Source of the DNA: Desulfoscipio geothermicus DSM 3669
Lineage (GTDB): Bacteria > Bacillota > Desulfotomaculia > Desulfotomaculales > Desulfallaceae
Direction: 5' to 3'
Assembly (NCBI RefSeq): GCF_900115975.1
Contig: NZ_FOYM01000001.1
Location: forward strand, 236,136 to 300,135
Length of the DNA stretch: 64,000 nt
Below, in pieces: positions 43,527-51,778 of the stretch. Both the position numbers and the translations under genes were made by a program. The notes beneath the pieces were generated by a model. The model was not told the origin of the DNA and did no database searches. It worked only from the letters and a program-made list of their open reading frames with translations. Each line of letters opens with the position of its first letter. Within the stretch, counting starts at the first letter, position 1.

Positions 43527-45113
43527 ATGTCCAAACCATATAACATGCTTTTGATATTCCTGCTCTGCCTGGTAACCCTGGCTGTTTTGGGGCAAAAAAA
43601 GCATCCGCTGCCCGGCGACACACCGGCGGTCGCCCCCCGGACCACCGGTGATCGCATCATCGTCACCCAGGAACCGGTAGTGGAAACGCTGGACCCGGCC
43701 ATGGCCGCCGACACCGGTTCAGCCCGTGTGATCGCCAATATTTTTGAAGGCCTGGTGCGGTTCAAGCCGGGTTCTGTTACAGTTGAGCCCTGCCTGGCCG
43801 AGTCCTGGTCGGTTTCCGAAGACGGTCTGGTATGGACTTTTAACCTACGCCGGAATGTTAGTTTCCATGACGGCACGCCATTTGATTCCACAGCGGTTAA
43901 GTTCAGCGTGGAAAGACAATTAACCCAAAGCCACGGCAAAAAAACCAGCTATGCGGATTTCGTGTATACCCCGCTGGCCAAAGTGGAAACCGCCGGCCGG
44001 CATACCGTCAAATTTCACTTGAAATACCCGTACGCCCCGTTTTTGCATAACCTGGCCATGCCCATGGCGGCGCCGGTGGTCAGCCCTACGGCGGTACGTA
44101 AATACGGCAGGGATTTCGGCGATCACCCGGTGGGCACCGGGCCTTTTGCCTGGGTAGGGGTAAAAGAGGGGGGTATCATGTTACGGGCCCATGAGGATTA
44201 CTGGGGTCATCCTCCCACCGCCAAAGAAATACTGTTTTTAACGATTCCCGACAGCGAACAAAGGGTACAAATGCTGCTTGACGGCAAAAGCGACATTGCC
44301 CTGGACCTTGCATTCAACAGTACAGCCCGGCTGAGAATTAAAGGGTACCCCGTTTTCCGGGCCACCGGCCTGGATATCAGCTATCTCGGTTTTTACACCG
44401 ACCGCAAGCCCTTTGACCGGCCCGCCGTACGCCGGGCCGTAGCCCTGGCCTTAAACAAGGAAGCCGTCTTCAACCGGCTCTGGCCGCAGGAAATACGCCC
44501 CGCCCTGGGTCCTCTGCCACCGCCGGTACCGGGTTACAACGCGGGTTTAACCCAGGCCGGGTACGCCCCCCGAGAGGCCGCCCGGCTTTTACAGGCGGCC
44601 GGTTATGAAAAGGGTTTTTCCTTTACCCTGATCACCTATGCCGGAGCACGTCCCTACAGCCCCGGAGGCGGCAAGGCCCTGGCCGAAGCCCTGGCCCGGT
44701 CTCTGGCCGAACAGGGCATTAATATGCAGGTGCGGTCGTACCCCTGGGATAAATTCAAAAAAGCGCTGGCCGAGCGGCAGGGCGACGCCTTCCTGTACGG
44801 CTGGATCAGCGACAACGGCGACCCGGATGATTTTTTATACACCCTGCTGGCCACAAGCCAAATTAAAAACGGGCTGAACATAACCCGCTATCAGAACGCC
44901 GAATTGGATACACTGCTAGCCGCCGGACGCAATACCACTGATCCCCGCACCCGGCGGGAAATCTACAGCCGGGCCCAGGAAATAATCAACCGGGATGTGC
45001 CGTGGATAGTGCTCAACCACAGCCTGCACTACGCCGCCACCACGCCCCGGGTGCGGGGTTTCCTGCTCAACCCCGACAACCGGCCGTTCTTACACATGGT
45101 AACCAAAAATTAA
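43527..45113 (+). CDS. ABC transporter substrate-binding protein, peptide type (SBP family 5)
   Basis: 528 residues. A hydrophobic N-terminus (LLIFLLCLVTLAVLG) serves as signal peptide or anchor; no convincing lipobox Cys is present, unusual for a Gram-positive binding protein. The family 5 blocks follow: ETLDPAMAADTGSARVIANIFEGLVRF, LAESWSVSEDGLVWTFNLR, VSFHDGTPFDSTAVKFSVER, and near the end YGWISDNGDPDDFLYTLL. Ligands of such DppA/OppA-type proteins are peptides or nickel. No permease or ATPase gene is near, so it is an orphan. I chose ATG 43527 with AAAGGGAGG upstream; the frame upstream is repeat sequence. Confidence 0.9.
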   Translation: MSKPYNMLLIFLLCLVTLAVLGQKKHPLPGDTPAVAPRTTGDRIIVTQEPVVETLDPAMAADTGSARVIANIFEGLVRFKPGSVTVEPCLAESWSVSEDGLVWTFNLRRNVSFHDGTPFDSTAVKFSVERQLTQSHGKKTSYADFVYTPLAKVETAGRHTVKFHLKYPYAPFLHNLAMPMAAPVVSPTAVRKYGRDFGDHPVGTGPFAWVGVKEGGIMLRAHEDYWGHPPTAKEILFLTIPDSEQRVQMLLDGKSDIALDLAFNSTARLRIKGYPVFRATGLDISYLGFYTDRKPFDRPAVRRAVALALNKEAVFNRLWPQEIRPALGPLPPPVPGYNAGLTQAGYAPREAARLLQAAGYEKGFSFTLITYAGARPYSPGGGKALAEALARSLAEQGINMQVRSYPWDKFKKALAERQGDAFLYGWISDNGDPDDFLYTLLATSQIKNGLNITRYQNAELDTLLAAGRNTTDPRTRREIYSRAQEIINRDVPWIVLNHSLHYAATTPRVRGFLLNPDNRPFLHMVTKN

Positions 45114-45250
45114 TAAGGATCTGAACGCATGCAGGGAACATCCGGCCCTGGAAAACTAAATTTCAACTAATTTCCAATTATAATTGCAGAAATATGGAAC
45201 ATAATATGCCTGAGCCTATTAAACCAAAATAATTCCAAGGGGGTACGTCA

Positions 45251-46123
45251 ATGGATCAAATTTTCCAACTGCAACAGCAAATCCAGAGAATGCGCCAGGA
45301 GATCAATAACATTTCCCAGATGACATCACAGCTGCAGCAGTTCGAGCAAAGCAACTCCGCACAGTTGCAGCGCCTGCAGCAGCATGAAGTCAACGCCACC
45401 CAACAACTGCAGCGCATTCAGCAAATCTGCAACCGGATCAACAACGACCTCAACACTGTAAGCAGCACGGCTCAGCAGTTGACCCAAACCATCACCACCG
45501 GGCAGAACATCTTCCCGCAAACAACCGGTGCCGGCGGTTACGGGCAGCAGTTCGGCACCTTCGGCACCCAGTTTGCTCCCGGACAAACCACCGGCATATA
45601 CGGAACAACCCAATATTACCAGCCCAACTACATTTCCGCAATGCCGGCGCAGCAGCGTTTTGGCGCCGGCCAATTCGCAACTTCTTATGCGCCCACGCAG
45701 ATGGGCTACGCTCAGAACTATAACCAGTCCTTGGGCGGTTACGCCGCGCCGGGCCAAATGAATTACGCGCAGGCTTTTGGCAACCAGTTCCAGAACCAGT
45801 TCCAAAACCAACAGCAAAACCAGAATTACGCACAAAGTTATACGGCAAACCAGCTGGCCAGCCAGCAGGCTCAGCAAGCCCTGGCCAACCGCATGAATCA
45901 AAACCTTGGCCAATCCTTCGGCGGTTTTGGCGGACAGGGTCTGGCCAACACCACATTCGGTTATGGCGCCAACAACGCACTGGGCTACGGCGGCCAGTTC
46001 CAGAACCAAACCCAAAACCAGGGTTACATGCAAAACCAAATTGCCAGCCAGCAAGCCCAGCAGGCCCTGGCCAACCGCATGAACCAGTCAATACAACCGA
46101 ATCCTGAGAACCAGTTTGAATAA
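45251..46123 (+). CDS. Q/N-rich low-complexity (prion-like) protein
   Basis: 290 residues with about 71 Gln and 32 Asn (roughly 35 per cent together), counted by eye. The first 85 residues are a Q-rich helical coiled-coil region (IFQLQQQIQRMRQEINNISQ). From about 90 on it is disordered and rich in G, Q, Y, F and N (GGYGQQFGTFGTQF, FQNQFQNQQQNQNYAQSY). Two near-identical units, LASQQAQQALANRMNQ and IASQQAQQALANRMNQ, lie near 202 and 265. No signal peptide. Gene start ATG 45251 with AAGGGGGT upstream and a clean terminator, so it is a real single-gene unit. No family recognised; a spore coat or assembly protein is possible. Confidence 0.8.
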   Translation: MDQIFQLQQQIQRMRQEINNISQMTSQLQQFEQSNSAQLQRLQQHEVNATQQLQRIQQICNRINNDLNTVSSTAQQLTQTITTGQNIFPQTTGAGGYGQQFGTFGTQFAPGQTTGIYGTTQYYQPNYISAMPAQQRFGAGQFATSYAPTQMGYAQNYNQSLGGYAAPGQMNYAQAFGNQFQNQFQNQQQNQNYAQSYTANQLASQQAQQALANRMNQNLGQSFGGFGGQGLANTTFGYGANNALGYGGQFQNQTQNQGYMQNQIASQQAQQALANRMNQSIQPNPENQFE

Positions 46124-46137
46124 ATACCAGTTCCGAG

Positions 46138-46165
46138 GGCCCCAAACGGGGCCTTTTGTTTTTTC
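46138..46165 (+). terminator. Terminator of the Q/N-rich protein gene
   Basis: GGCCCC (46138-46143), loop AAAC, GGGGCC (46148-46153), then TTTTGTTTTTT. Confidence 0.8.
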
Positions 46166-46263
46166 TCAACTTTATCCCGGAGAAATAGACATTTAACCCC
46201 CCTTAACATTATTTACCACATGAATTATAATATGGTAAACCAGCCTCCGGGAGGTGAAAGATT

Positions 46264-46506
46264 TTGGCCAAAATTCTTAAGGACGGAGCATCTTACAGTC
46301 AACGCGAGGTCGTGGATTTACTGGTTGAGTTTTCTTCTTTTAAAGATCGCGTGGAAAAAAAATTCAAGGTACTGGCCTCTGAGCTGGAAGGAAAAAACAA
46401 CGAACACGATTTATGGGTAAACTTATACCTGATCTCCACCGATTATGCGGAAGAAGCCTTCAATAAAAAGCAGCGACAGCAAGAAAACCTGCAAAAGATT
46501 TCCTGA
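46264..46506 (+). CDS. Hypothetical small helical protein
   Basis: 80 residues, charged and helical: SYSQREVVDLLVEFSSFKDRVEKKFKVLASELEGKNNEHDLW, then YAEEAFNKKQRQQENLQK. No membrane segment and no family recognised. Start is a TTG at 46264 with GGGAGGTG 8-9 nt upstream. It has its own terminator. Confidence 0.6.
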   Translation: MAKILKDGASYSQREVVDLLVEFSSFKDRVEKKFKVLASELEGKNNEHDLWVNLYLISTDYAEEAFNKKQRQQENLQKIS

Positions 46507-46514
46507 TAGCCACC

Positions 46515-46543
46515 GTCCGGCAGCCACCGGACGTTATTTTTTT
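46515..46543 (+). terminator. Terminator of the 46.3-kb small gene
   Basis: GTCCGG (46515-46520) and CCGGAC (46527-46532) form the stem, then GTTATTTTTTT. Confidence 0.8.
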
Positions 46544-46620
46544 GAGTATACCTCATTGTATAAATAAAAAATTGCCGGGAAAGGATAGTAACGAATCTCA
46601 ACGCACAGGAGGCGATTCAT

Positions 46621-46797
46621 TTGCAAGGAGCAACAACCAGCTGGATTGTGGCCGGCCTGGGGGTAATTGTCGCCCTGATCGGATGGTACGTAGGCGGATA
46701 CTGGGGAGCGGGTATCCTGGGTTTCGGTCTGGCCCACATACTTCTTGGCATCCTTGATATGTTCAGGCCCGCGCTCAAAACCGAACAACAACAATGA
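46621..46797 (+). CDS. Small two-helix membrane protein
   Basis: 58 residues from a TTG at 46621, with AGGAGG 8 nt upstream. Sequence MQGATTSWIVAGLGVIVALI, then GWYVGGYWGAGILGFGLAHI and a polar tail ending EQQQ. Two hydrophobic segments with glycines suggest a membrane hairpin. No family recognised. The stop codon lies in the first arm of a strong hairpin. Confidence 0.6.
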   Translation: MQGATTSWIVAGLGVIVALIGWYVGGYWGAGILGFGLAHILLGILDMFRPALKTEQQQ

Positions 46798-46867
46798 CCG
46801 GGCACCGGCGAGCGTGCCGGTGCCCGGTCATAAAGCGACAAGACCGCCGTTCGGGGCTTGTCGCTTT
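46794..46867 (+). terminator. Tandem hairpin terminator
   Basis: First stem ATGACCGGGCACCGGC (46794-46809) with 46816-46831, perfect 16 bp. Second stem AAAGCGACAAG (46832-46842) with CTTGTCGCTTT (46857-46867), perfect 11 bp, ending in TTTT. The two are directly adjacent. Confidence 0.75.
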
Positions 46868-46930
46868 TAATATGGAATGGGCTGTGGTGATAAAAATTCC
46901 TCGCATAACCTTTCCCGGCGGGCGCACAAT

Positions 46931-47353
46931 ATGGTTATGCGCAATGTACTTACCCGGTTTGCAATTTACGGCCTTTTAGGCTGGAACATGGAAGTGTTGT
47001 TTACCGGTATCATGTCCGGCCTTAGCGGCAACCCCAGGTTGATCGCCCACACCTATCTCTGGATGTTTCCCATTTACGGGCTGGCCGTTTTCCTCGAACC
47101 GCTGCACGAATTAATGCGCCCCCTGCACTGGTATCTTCGGGGCCTGACCTGGGTGCTGGTAATATGGGCGGTGGAACTCACCACCGGCGGGTTAATTCGC
47201 TGGCTTATGGGCACCAGCCCGTGGATTTACCGGGACGGGTGGCAGGTGGCCAATTTGATCCGCCTGGACATGGCCCCGTTATGGTTTATGGCCGGACTGC
47301 TGTTTGAAAGGATTCACGACCTGTTTACGAAAATTGACTTTTCTGCTTCCTGA
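46931..47353 (+). CDS. Membrane protein of the PF06541 (CmpB-like) type
   Basis: About 140 residues with four or five helices: LTRFAIYGLLGWNMEVLFTG, TYLWMFPIYGLAVFLEPL, YLRGLTWVLVIWAVELTTGG and APLWFMAGLLFERIHD. The GWxxEVxxT and ELxTGxLxxxxxGxxPWxY pattern is that of PF06541, annotated as putative ABC transporter permeases although no transport role is proven. The frame is open from 46877; starts at 46931 or 46937 are more sensible, but no clear ribosome site decides. It is followed after 31 bp by the SHOCT gene. Confidence 0.72.
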   Translation: MVMRNVLTRFAIYGLLGWNMEVLFTGIMSGLSGNPRLIAHTYLWMFPIYGLAVFLEPLHELMRPLHWYLRGLTWVLVIWAVELTTGGLIRWLMGTSPWIYRDGWQVANLIRLDMAPLWFMAGLLFERIHDLFTKIDFSAS

Positions 47354-47384
47354 AGAAAAAGCGGCAAAAGGAGGACTAGCCGAA

Positions 47385-47636
47385 ATGCACATGTTTTACG
47401 GACCCGGAGGTGGCTGGGGGTGGGGCTGGGGCGGTATGATAATTTCCATGCTCTTATGGCTGCTGGTTATAGGTGGAATAATTTACTTCATATACTGGCT
47501 GATCAGGCGACAAAATACCCCGGGCGATTTAGAGCAGCATTATTCCGCCATGGATGTATTAAAAAAACGCTATGCCGCCGGGGAAATTAACCGGGAAGAA
47601 TTTTTATCCATGAAGGAAGAACTAAAAAATGAGTAA
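47385..47636 (+). CDS. SHOCT-domain small membrane protein
   Basis: 83 residues. A short GW-rich leader (GPGGGWGWGWGG), one membrane helix (MIISMLLWLLVIGGIIYFIYWLI), then a cytoplasmic SHOCT domain (DVLKKRYAAGEINREEFLSMKEEL). SHOCT is a short oligomerisation module found at protein ends. AAAGGAGG lies about 10 nt before the ATG at 47385. Convergent with the uracil-DNA glycosylase gene, 4 bp apart. Confidence 0.85.
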   Translation: MHMFYGPGGGWGWGWGGMIISMLLWLLVIGGIIYFIYWLIRRQNTPGDLEQHYSAMDVLKKRYAAGEINREEFLSMKEELKNE

Positions 47637-47640
47637 GGGA

Positions 47641-48231
47641 TTACGCCCCCTTTAATTTTTTGCGCTGCAACCAGCGTCCCAACTTGGCAAAATCCTCCGC
47701 TATCACGTCTTCCAGGGCCCGCCGGTAAATGGCCGCCGCCGGGTGGTACATAGGAAAAACCGTCAATTCTCCCCATACCAGCGGCTGACCGTGATAGTTG
47801 CCGATGCGTACGGCGTTGCCGCCGAACTTTTTCAGGGCCACATCACCCAGGGTCACCACTGTCACGGGCGAAAGTATGGCAAGTTCCTCGTCCAGCCAAT
47901 GGGCGCATGCTTTTATTTCACAGGCATTGGGTTTGCGGTTGGCCCGGTCGTTGTTTTTGGTAGGCCGGCACTTGACTGAATTGATTATAAAAACATCCGC
48001 CCGGGTCAGGCCGGCCAGCGCCAGGTAATCAACCAGTTTGCGGCCGGCCTGCCCCGCAAAGGGCACTCCTTTTTTAATTTCCTCACCGCCCGGGGCCTCC
48101 CCCAATAATACAATCCCCACGTCCGGGTTGCTGCGGTCCCTGACCAACCCGGCGCCTTCCCGCTCCCCGGGGCAATCGCAGCAACAGCCCGTGACCCGCG
48201 CATATAATTGGTTTAACGCCTGCTCCTTCAT
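47641..48231 (-). CDS. Family 4 uracil-DNA glycosylase
   Basis: 196 residues. Removes uracil from DNA; family 4 enzymes carry a 4Fe-4S cluster. Motif 1 GEAPGGEEIKKGVPFAGQAG and motif 2 YHPAAAIYR (equivalent of HPS) are present, with FIINSVKCRPTKNNDRANRKP between them. Cluster cysteines are seen in TGCCCDCPGE, KCRP and the ACEIKAC region. I chose ATG 48231 (MKEQALNQLYARV); the frame is open to 48291 but that part does not match the family. Confidence 0.9.
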   Translation of the reverse strand: MKEQALNQLYARVTGCCCDCPGEREGAGLVRDRSNPDVGIVLLGEAPGGEEIKKGVPFAGQAGRKLVDYLALAGLTRADVFIINSVKCRPTKNNDRANRKPNACEIKACAHWLDEELAILSPVTVVTLGDVALKKFGGNAVRIGNYHGQPLVWGELTVFPMYHPAAAIYRRALEDVIAEDFAKLGRWLQRKKLKGA

Positions 48232-48318
48232 AAGCACTTCATCCCTAGTTTGCAGAAATGATTTTAGACAATTCCAGATAAAAATTATCACTATAAGATA
48301 TCCGTGTCAACAAAAAAT

Positions 48319-48372
48319 AAAAAGGGGACAGGCACCATTTTCAAAGAGCGAAAATGGAGCCAGTCCCTTTTT
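48319..48372. repeat. Dispersed palindrome, copy 7
   Basis: AAAAAGGGGACAGGCACCATTTTC (48319-48342) pairs with 48350-48372 with two mismatches; loop AAAGAGC. On the minus strand TTTTTATTTTTT follows, so it likely terminates glgP. The right flank TTGCGCGCATTTCAGT also occurs near 43215. Confidence 0.82.
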
Positions 48373-48413
48373 GCGCGCATTTCAGTGTCTTACCAACCAT
48401 CGGCCGCCAACCA

Positions 48414-50969
48414 CTAAAAAACCGGCGCCCAGCACACCAGAGGCAACTCAAATTTGTGGGCGAAATGCGGGCTGTAAGGGCGCACGCGTACCGTATAACC
48501 AAAAATACCCTGGGGCAAAACAACGCTTCCCGTATATACATGACCGCCATTGTCACCGGCACCGGCATCAATAGCCAGGGGCACGGTTTCAATATGGCGC
48601 AGGCCCCGCTCGTATGCCTCTCCGTAAGCAATTTCCACCCGAACATTTTCCCTGGGGATGGGGCCCAACTCCACGACCGCGCGCACCGACATTTCTTCAC
48701 CCAAATGCATGCTTTCGGCGCCGTTGGTAGTCACGCCGGTAATTTTCACATGATGCCAGTTTTCCCGCAAAAACTGTTTAAGCTCGTACAGTTCCCCGGC
48801 CACCCGGTATGCATCGGCGCTGAAAATTTTATTTCTTTCCATGGCCCGCAAATAGTATTTGTCAGCGTATTCCAGCACCATCCGTTCGGTGCTGAACCGC
48901 GGAACAATGGTTTTGACGGCCTCCCTCATCCGGCGCACCCATTTCCTGGGCACACCGGCCGCCTGGTCATAGTAAGCGGGTACAATTACTTCCTCCAGCA
49001 GGGTGTATAGTGAATGAAAATCATAACGGTCGTTGCTTTCCTCATCGGGGAAATCCCAGTCCGCACCCACGGCAAACCCGTTTTGCCCGTTATAACCTTC
49101 GGGCCACCAGCCGTCCAGGACGCTGCAGTTCAAAACGCCGTTGACAGCGGCTTTCATGCCGCTGGTGCCGCTGGCTTCCATTGGCCGGCGGGGGGTGTTG
49201 AGCCAGACATCCACACCCTGCAGCAGGTAACGGGAAACATTAATATCATAATCTTCGATAAAAATAACCTTACCCTGAAAGCGGTCATCCCCTGCGATAT
49301 CGTTTATCAACTTGATTAACTCCTGCCCCGGTTTGTCCGCCGGGTGGGCCTTGCCCGCAAAAATAAACTGCACCGGGCGTTTGGGGTTATTGACCAAAGC
49401 ATCCAGCCGGTCCCTGTCCCGGAACAGCAACCCGGCCCGTTTATAGGTCGCAAACCGGCGGGCGAAGCCGATGGTCAACACATCGGGTCTTAAATAGCTT
49501 CCCACTTCATTTATCCGGTTCACTGTTTCCTGGTTGCGCATCCTCTGCTTGACCAGCCGCCCACGCACAAATCGCAGCATTTTTTCCTTGCGGCCAACAT
49601 GCACTTCCCACAGTTCCCGGTCGGGAATATTATTTACTTTATCCCAGACCGCTGCCCGGGAAATGTTGCTGCTCCATTGCGATCCCAGGTATTTGTCAAA
49701 CAAACTGCGCATTTCCGGCGCCAGCCAGGTGAGGGTATGCGCGCCGTTGGTCACATGCCCGATGGGGACTTCCTCACCCGGTATTCCGGGGTACAGATGC
49801 CCGAACATAGTCCGGGACACCCCCCCGTGCAACCGGCTGACCCCGTTGCAAAAACCGCTGGCGCCCAGGGCCAGCATGGTCATGTTGAACCCGTTCCGCT
49901 CGCGGTCATGAGCCAGCGCGTTAAACTGCTCCCGGCTCATGCCCAGTTGCTTATACAGGTGCCCGAAATACCGGTCCACCATTTCCAGACTGAAAACATC
50001 ATGCCCGGCGGGCACGGGGGTATGGGTGGTAAACAGGGTATCCGCCCGCAGCGCCTCCAGGGCGGAACCCGGCGAGAGGCCCTCTTCCTCCACCAGTTCC
50101 CGCAGCCGTTCCACCATGAGAAAAGCGGCGTGCCCTTCGTTAATGTGCCATACAGTGGGGTGAATACCCATGGCCCGCAGTGCACGAACCCCGCCCATAC
50201 CCAAAAGTATTTCCTGGCTGATGCGGGTATCCCGGTTGCCCCCGTAAAGCTGCCCCGTGAGTTCCCGGTCTTCAAGGCTGTTGGCGGTTATATTGGCATC
50301 CAGGAAAAAAATACTGACCCGACCCACCTGCATGCGCCATACCCGGGCATGTACCCGGCGGCCCGGCAGTTCCACGGCCACCACCAGGTCATGCCCGCCT
50401 TCATCCGTCACCAAAGTTATGGGCATTTCATCAAAATTTTGATACTGGTAATGAGCTTTCTGCCGTCCTTCCCGGTTTATGCGCTGAGTGAAATAACCGT
50501 GCTTGTAGAGCAATCCCACGCCCACAAAGGGCAGCCCCAAATCGCTGGCCGTTTTGCAATGATCACCGGCTAACAGGCCCAGCCCGCCCGAGTAGGTGGG
50601 GTGCGCTTCATGCAGCCCGAATTCAGCCGAAAAGTAAGCAATCAAATGGTTATTCCCGTTATTTTGGCAGTTTTGCCTGTCATACCAGGTTTTACTCTGC
50701 ATGTAGTGATCGAAATCAGCAATGACCTCACTGTATTGCTTTAAAAATTGTTCATTTCCCGCCGCCGTTTTCAACTCGGATTCGTCAACCCGTAATAAGA
50801 ATTGCACCGGGTTGTGGTAAACTTCCTCCCACAATTCGGCATTAATGGACCGGAAAAGGCCCGTGGCCTTATCATTCCAACTGAACCAGAGGTTATATGC
50901 CAATTCCCTGAGTCGACCGATAGAATCCGGCAAGCGCGGAATAACAGATATCGTACGAAACGCATACAT
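48414..50969 (-). CDS. glgP: Alpha-glucan phosphorylase (GT35)
   Basis: 851 residues, the DUF3417-containing bacterial type. Releases glucose-1-phosphate from glycogen or maltodextrins. The N-terminal DUF3417 has [21 protein letters not shown]. Catalytic blocks: [74 protein letters not shown] and the PLP-binding [17 protein letters not shown] near residue 603. It is divergent from the DUF4912 and GH57-GT4 genes across a 290-bp region, so degradation and synthesis genes may share control. The ATG at 50969 follows a GGGGG site. Confidence 0.95.
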   Translation of the reverse strand: MYAFRTISVIPRLPDSIGRLRELAYNLWFSWNDKATGLFRSINAELWEEVYHNPVQFLLRVDESELKTAAGNEQFLKQYSEVIADFDHYMQSKTWYDRQNCQNNGNNHLIAYFSAEFGLHEAHPTYSGGLGLLAGDHCKTASDLGLPFVGVGLLYKHGYFTQRINREGRQKAHYQYQNFDEMPITLVTDEGGHDLVVAVELPGRRVHARVWRMQVGRVSIFFLDANITANSLEDRELTGQLYGGNRDTRISQEILLGMGGVRALRAMGIHPTVWHINEGHAAFLMVERLRELVEEEGLSPGSALEALRADTLFTTHTPVPAGHDVFSLEMVDRYFGHLYKQLGMSREQFNALAHDRERNGFNMTMLALGASGFCNGVSRLHGGVSRTMFGHLYPGIPGEEVPIGHVTNGAHTLTWLAPEMRSLFDKYLGSQWSSNISRAAVWDKVNNIPDRELWEVHVGRKEKMLRFVRGRLVKQRMRNQETVNRINEVGSYLRPDVLTIGFARRFATYKRAGLLFRDRDRLDALVNNPKRPVQFIFAGKAHPADKPGQELIKLINDIAGDDRFQGKVIFIEDYDINVSRYLLQGVDVWLNTPRRPMEASGTSGMKAAVNGVLNCSVLDGWWPEGYNGQNGFAVGADWDFPDEESNDRYDFHSLYTLLEEVIVPAYYDQAAGVPRKWVRRMREAVKTIVPRFSTERMVLEYADKYYLRAMERNKIFSADAYRVAGELYELKQFLRENWHHVKITGVTTNGAESMHLGEEMSVRAVVELGPIPRENVRVEIAYGEAYERGLRHIETVPLAIDAGAGDNGGHVYTGSVVLPQGIFGYTVRVRPYSPHFAHKFELPLVCWAPVF

Positions 50970-51259
50970 TAAAATACACCCCCGTTAAATTAAATAATAT
51001 CAGCGGGCAAACAAAAAATGCTTAAAATAAGAGCCCCATCCATAAAAAAATTATAGAAAATTAAATTTGCTCAACCAACCGGTTGTGATATTATTCACTA
51101 TTTATTATAATATAACAAAGTAAATAGTTCCATCAATAAATTAATTTGTATTCCAAGGAAATTTTATAAAATTTTTAAACATTTTTTTCCAATTCTACTT
51201 CAATTTATAATATTATATTAATATAATACTGCCAAGTAAAAAGAAAGGGGTCAGTATTC
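50970..51259. promoter_or_regulatory. Divergent promoter region of the glucan locus
   Basis: 290 bp, strongly AT-rich, between glgP and the DUF4912 gene. A perfect CAACCGGTTG palindrome lies at 51076-51085. Near 51215-51230 several TATAAT-like boxes could serve the plus strand. No gene is seen. Confidence 0.5.
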
Positions 51260-51763
51260 ATGCTTCATTACATCGACCGGCTGGAATTGCCGCAATGGTA
51301 TGACGAAAATATTATGAATATGATGGCGGTCAACCCGACAACCGTTCACCTTTACTGGGAGCTTGCCTTTGGACAGTGGAAAGCCCTGCAACAATGCATT
51401 CTCGTTTTAAATCTCTATGATGTGCCGTCCAGTGTAAGTGAAGAATGCGAACCACGATTGATACGCAGCTTGCAGCTACCGCCTTATACGGAAAACTGGT
51501 ACTTTAACGACCTGCAACCGGCCCGCCGCTACCAGGCGGAAATCGGCCGGCAAGAAGATCAGCGTTTTTACAGCATCATCAAATCCAATATTGTATACAT
51601 ACCGCCCGCCACTCCCCTGGCCACCACGCAAGAAATCAAGTGGCGGCCGACAGCCAATCAGGTTGTGGCAGCAGCCGGCCCCGTCCGGCAACCCATCAAG
51701 GAAACGGTACAGGAGTTAACGGAGTCCATGTCTTTTTACATGGGCATCAACAAGGCTTCCTGA
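51260..51763 (+). CDS. DUF4912 protein
   Basis: 167 residues matching DUF4912: LPQWYDENIMNMMAVNPTTVHLYWEL at the start and later ENWYFNDLQPARRYQAEIG. The family is found next to GH57 and glucan synthesis genes, as here, but has no known biochemical activity; the pattern of Trp and Tyr suggests a carbohydrate-binding immunoglobulin-like fold. It lies 15 bp upstream of the GH57-GT4 gene, with AAAGGGG before its ATG. Confidence 0.85.
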   Translation: MLHYIDRLELPQWYDENIMNMMAVNPTTVHLYWELAFGQWKALQQCILVLNLYDVPSSVSEECEPRLIRSLQLPPYTENWYFNDLQPARRYQAEIGRQEDQRFYSIIKSNIVYIPPATPLATTQEIKWRPTANQVVAAAGPVRQPIKETVQELTESMSFYMGINKAS

Positions 51764-51778
51764 AAGGGGGGAAAACTT

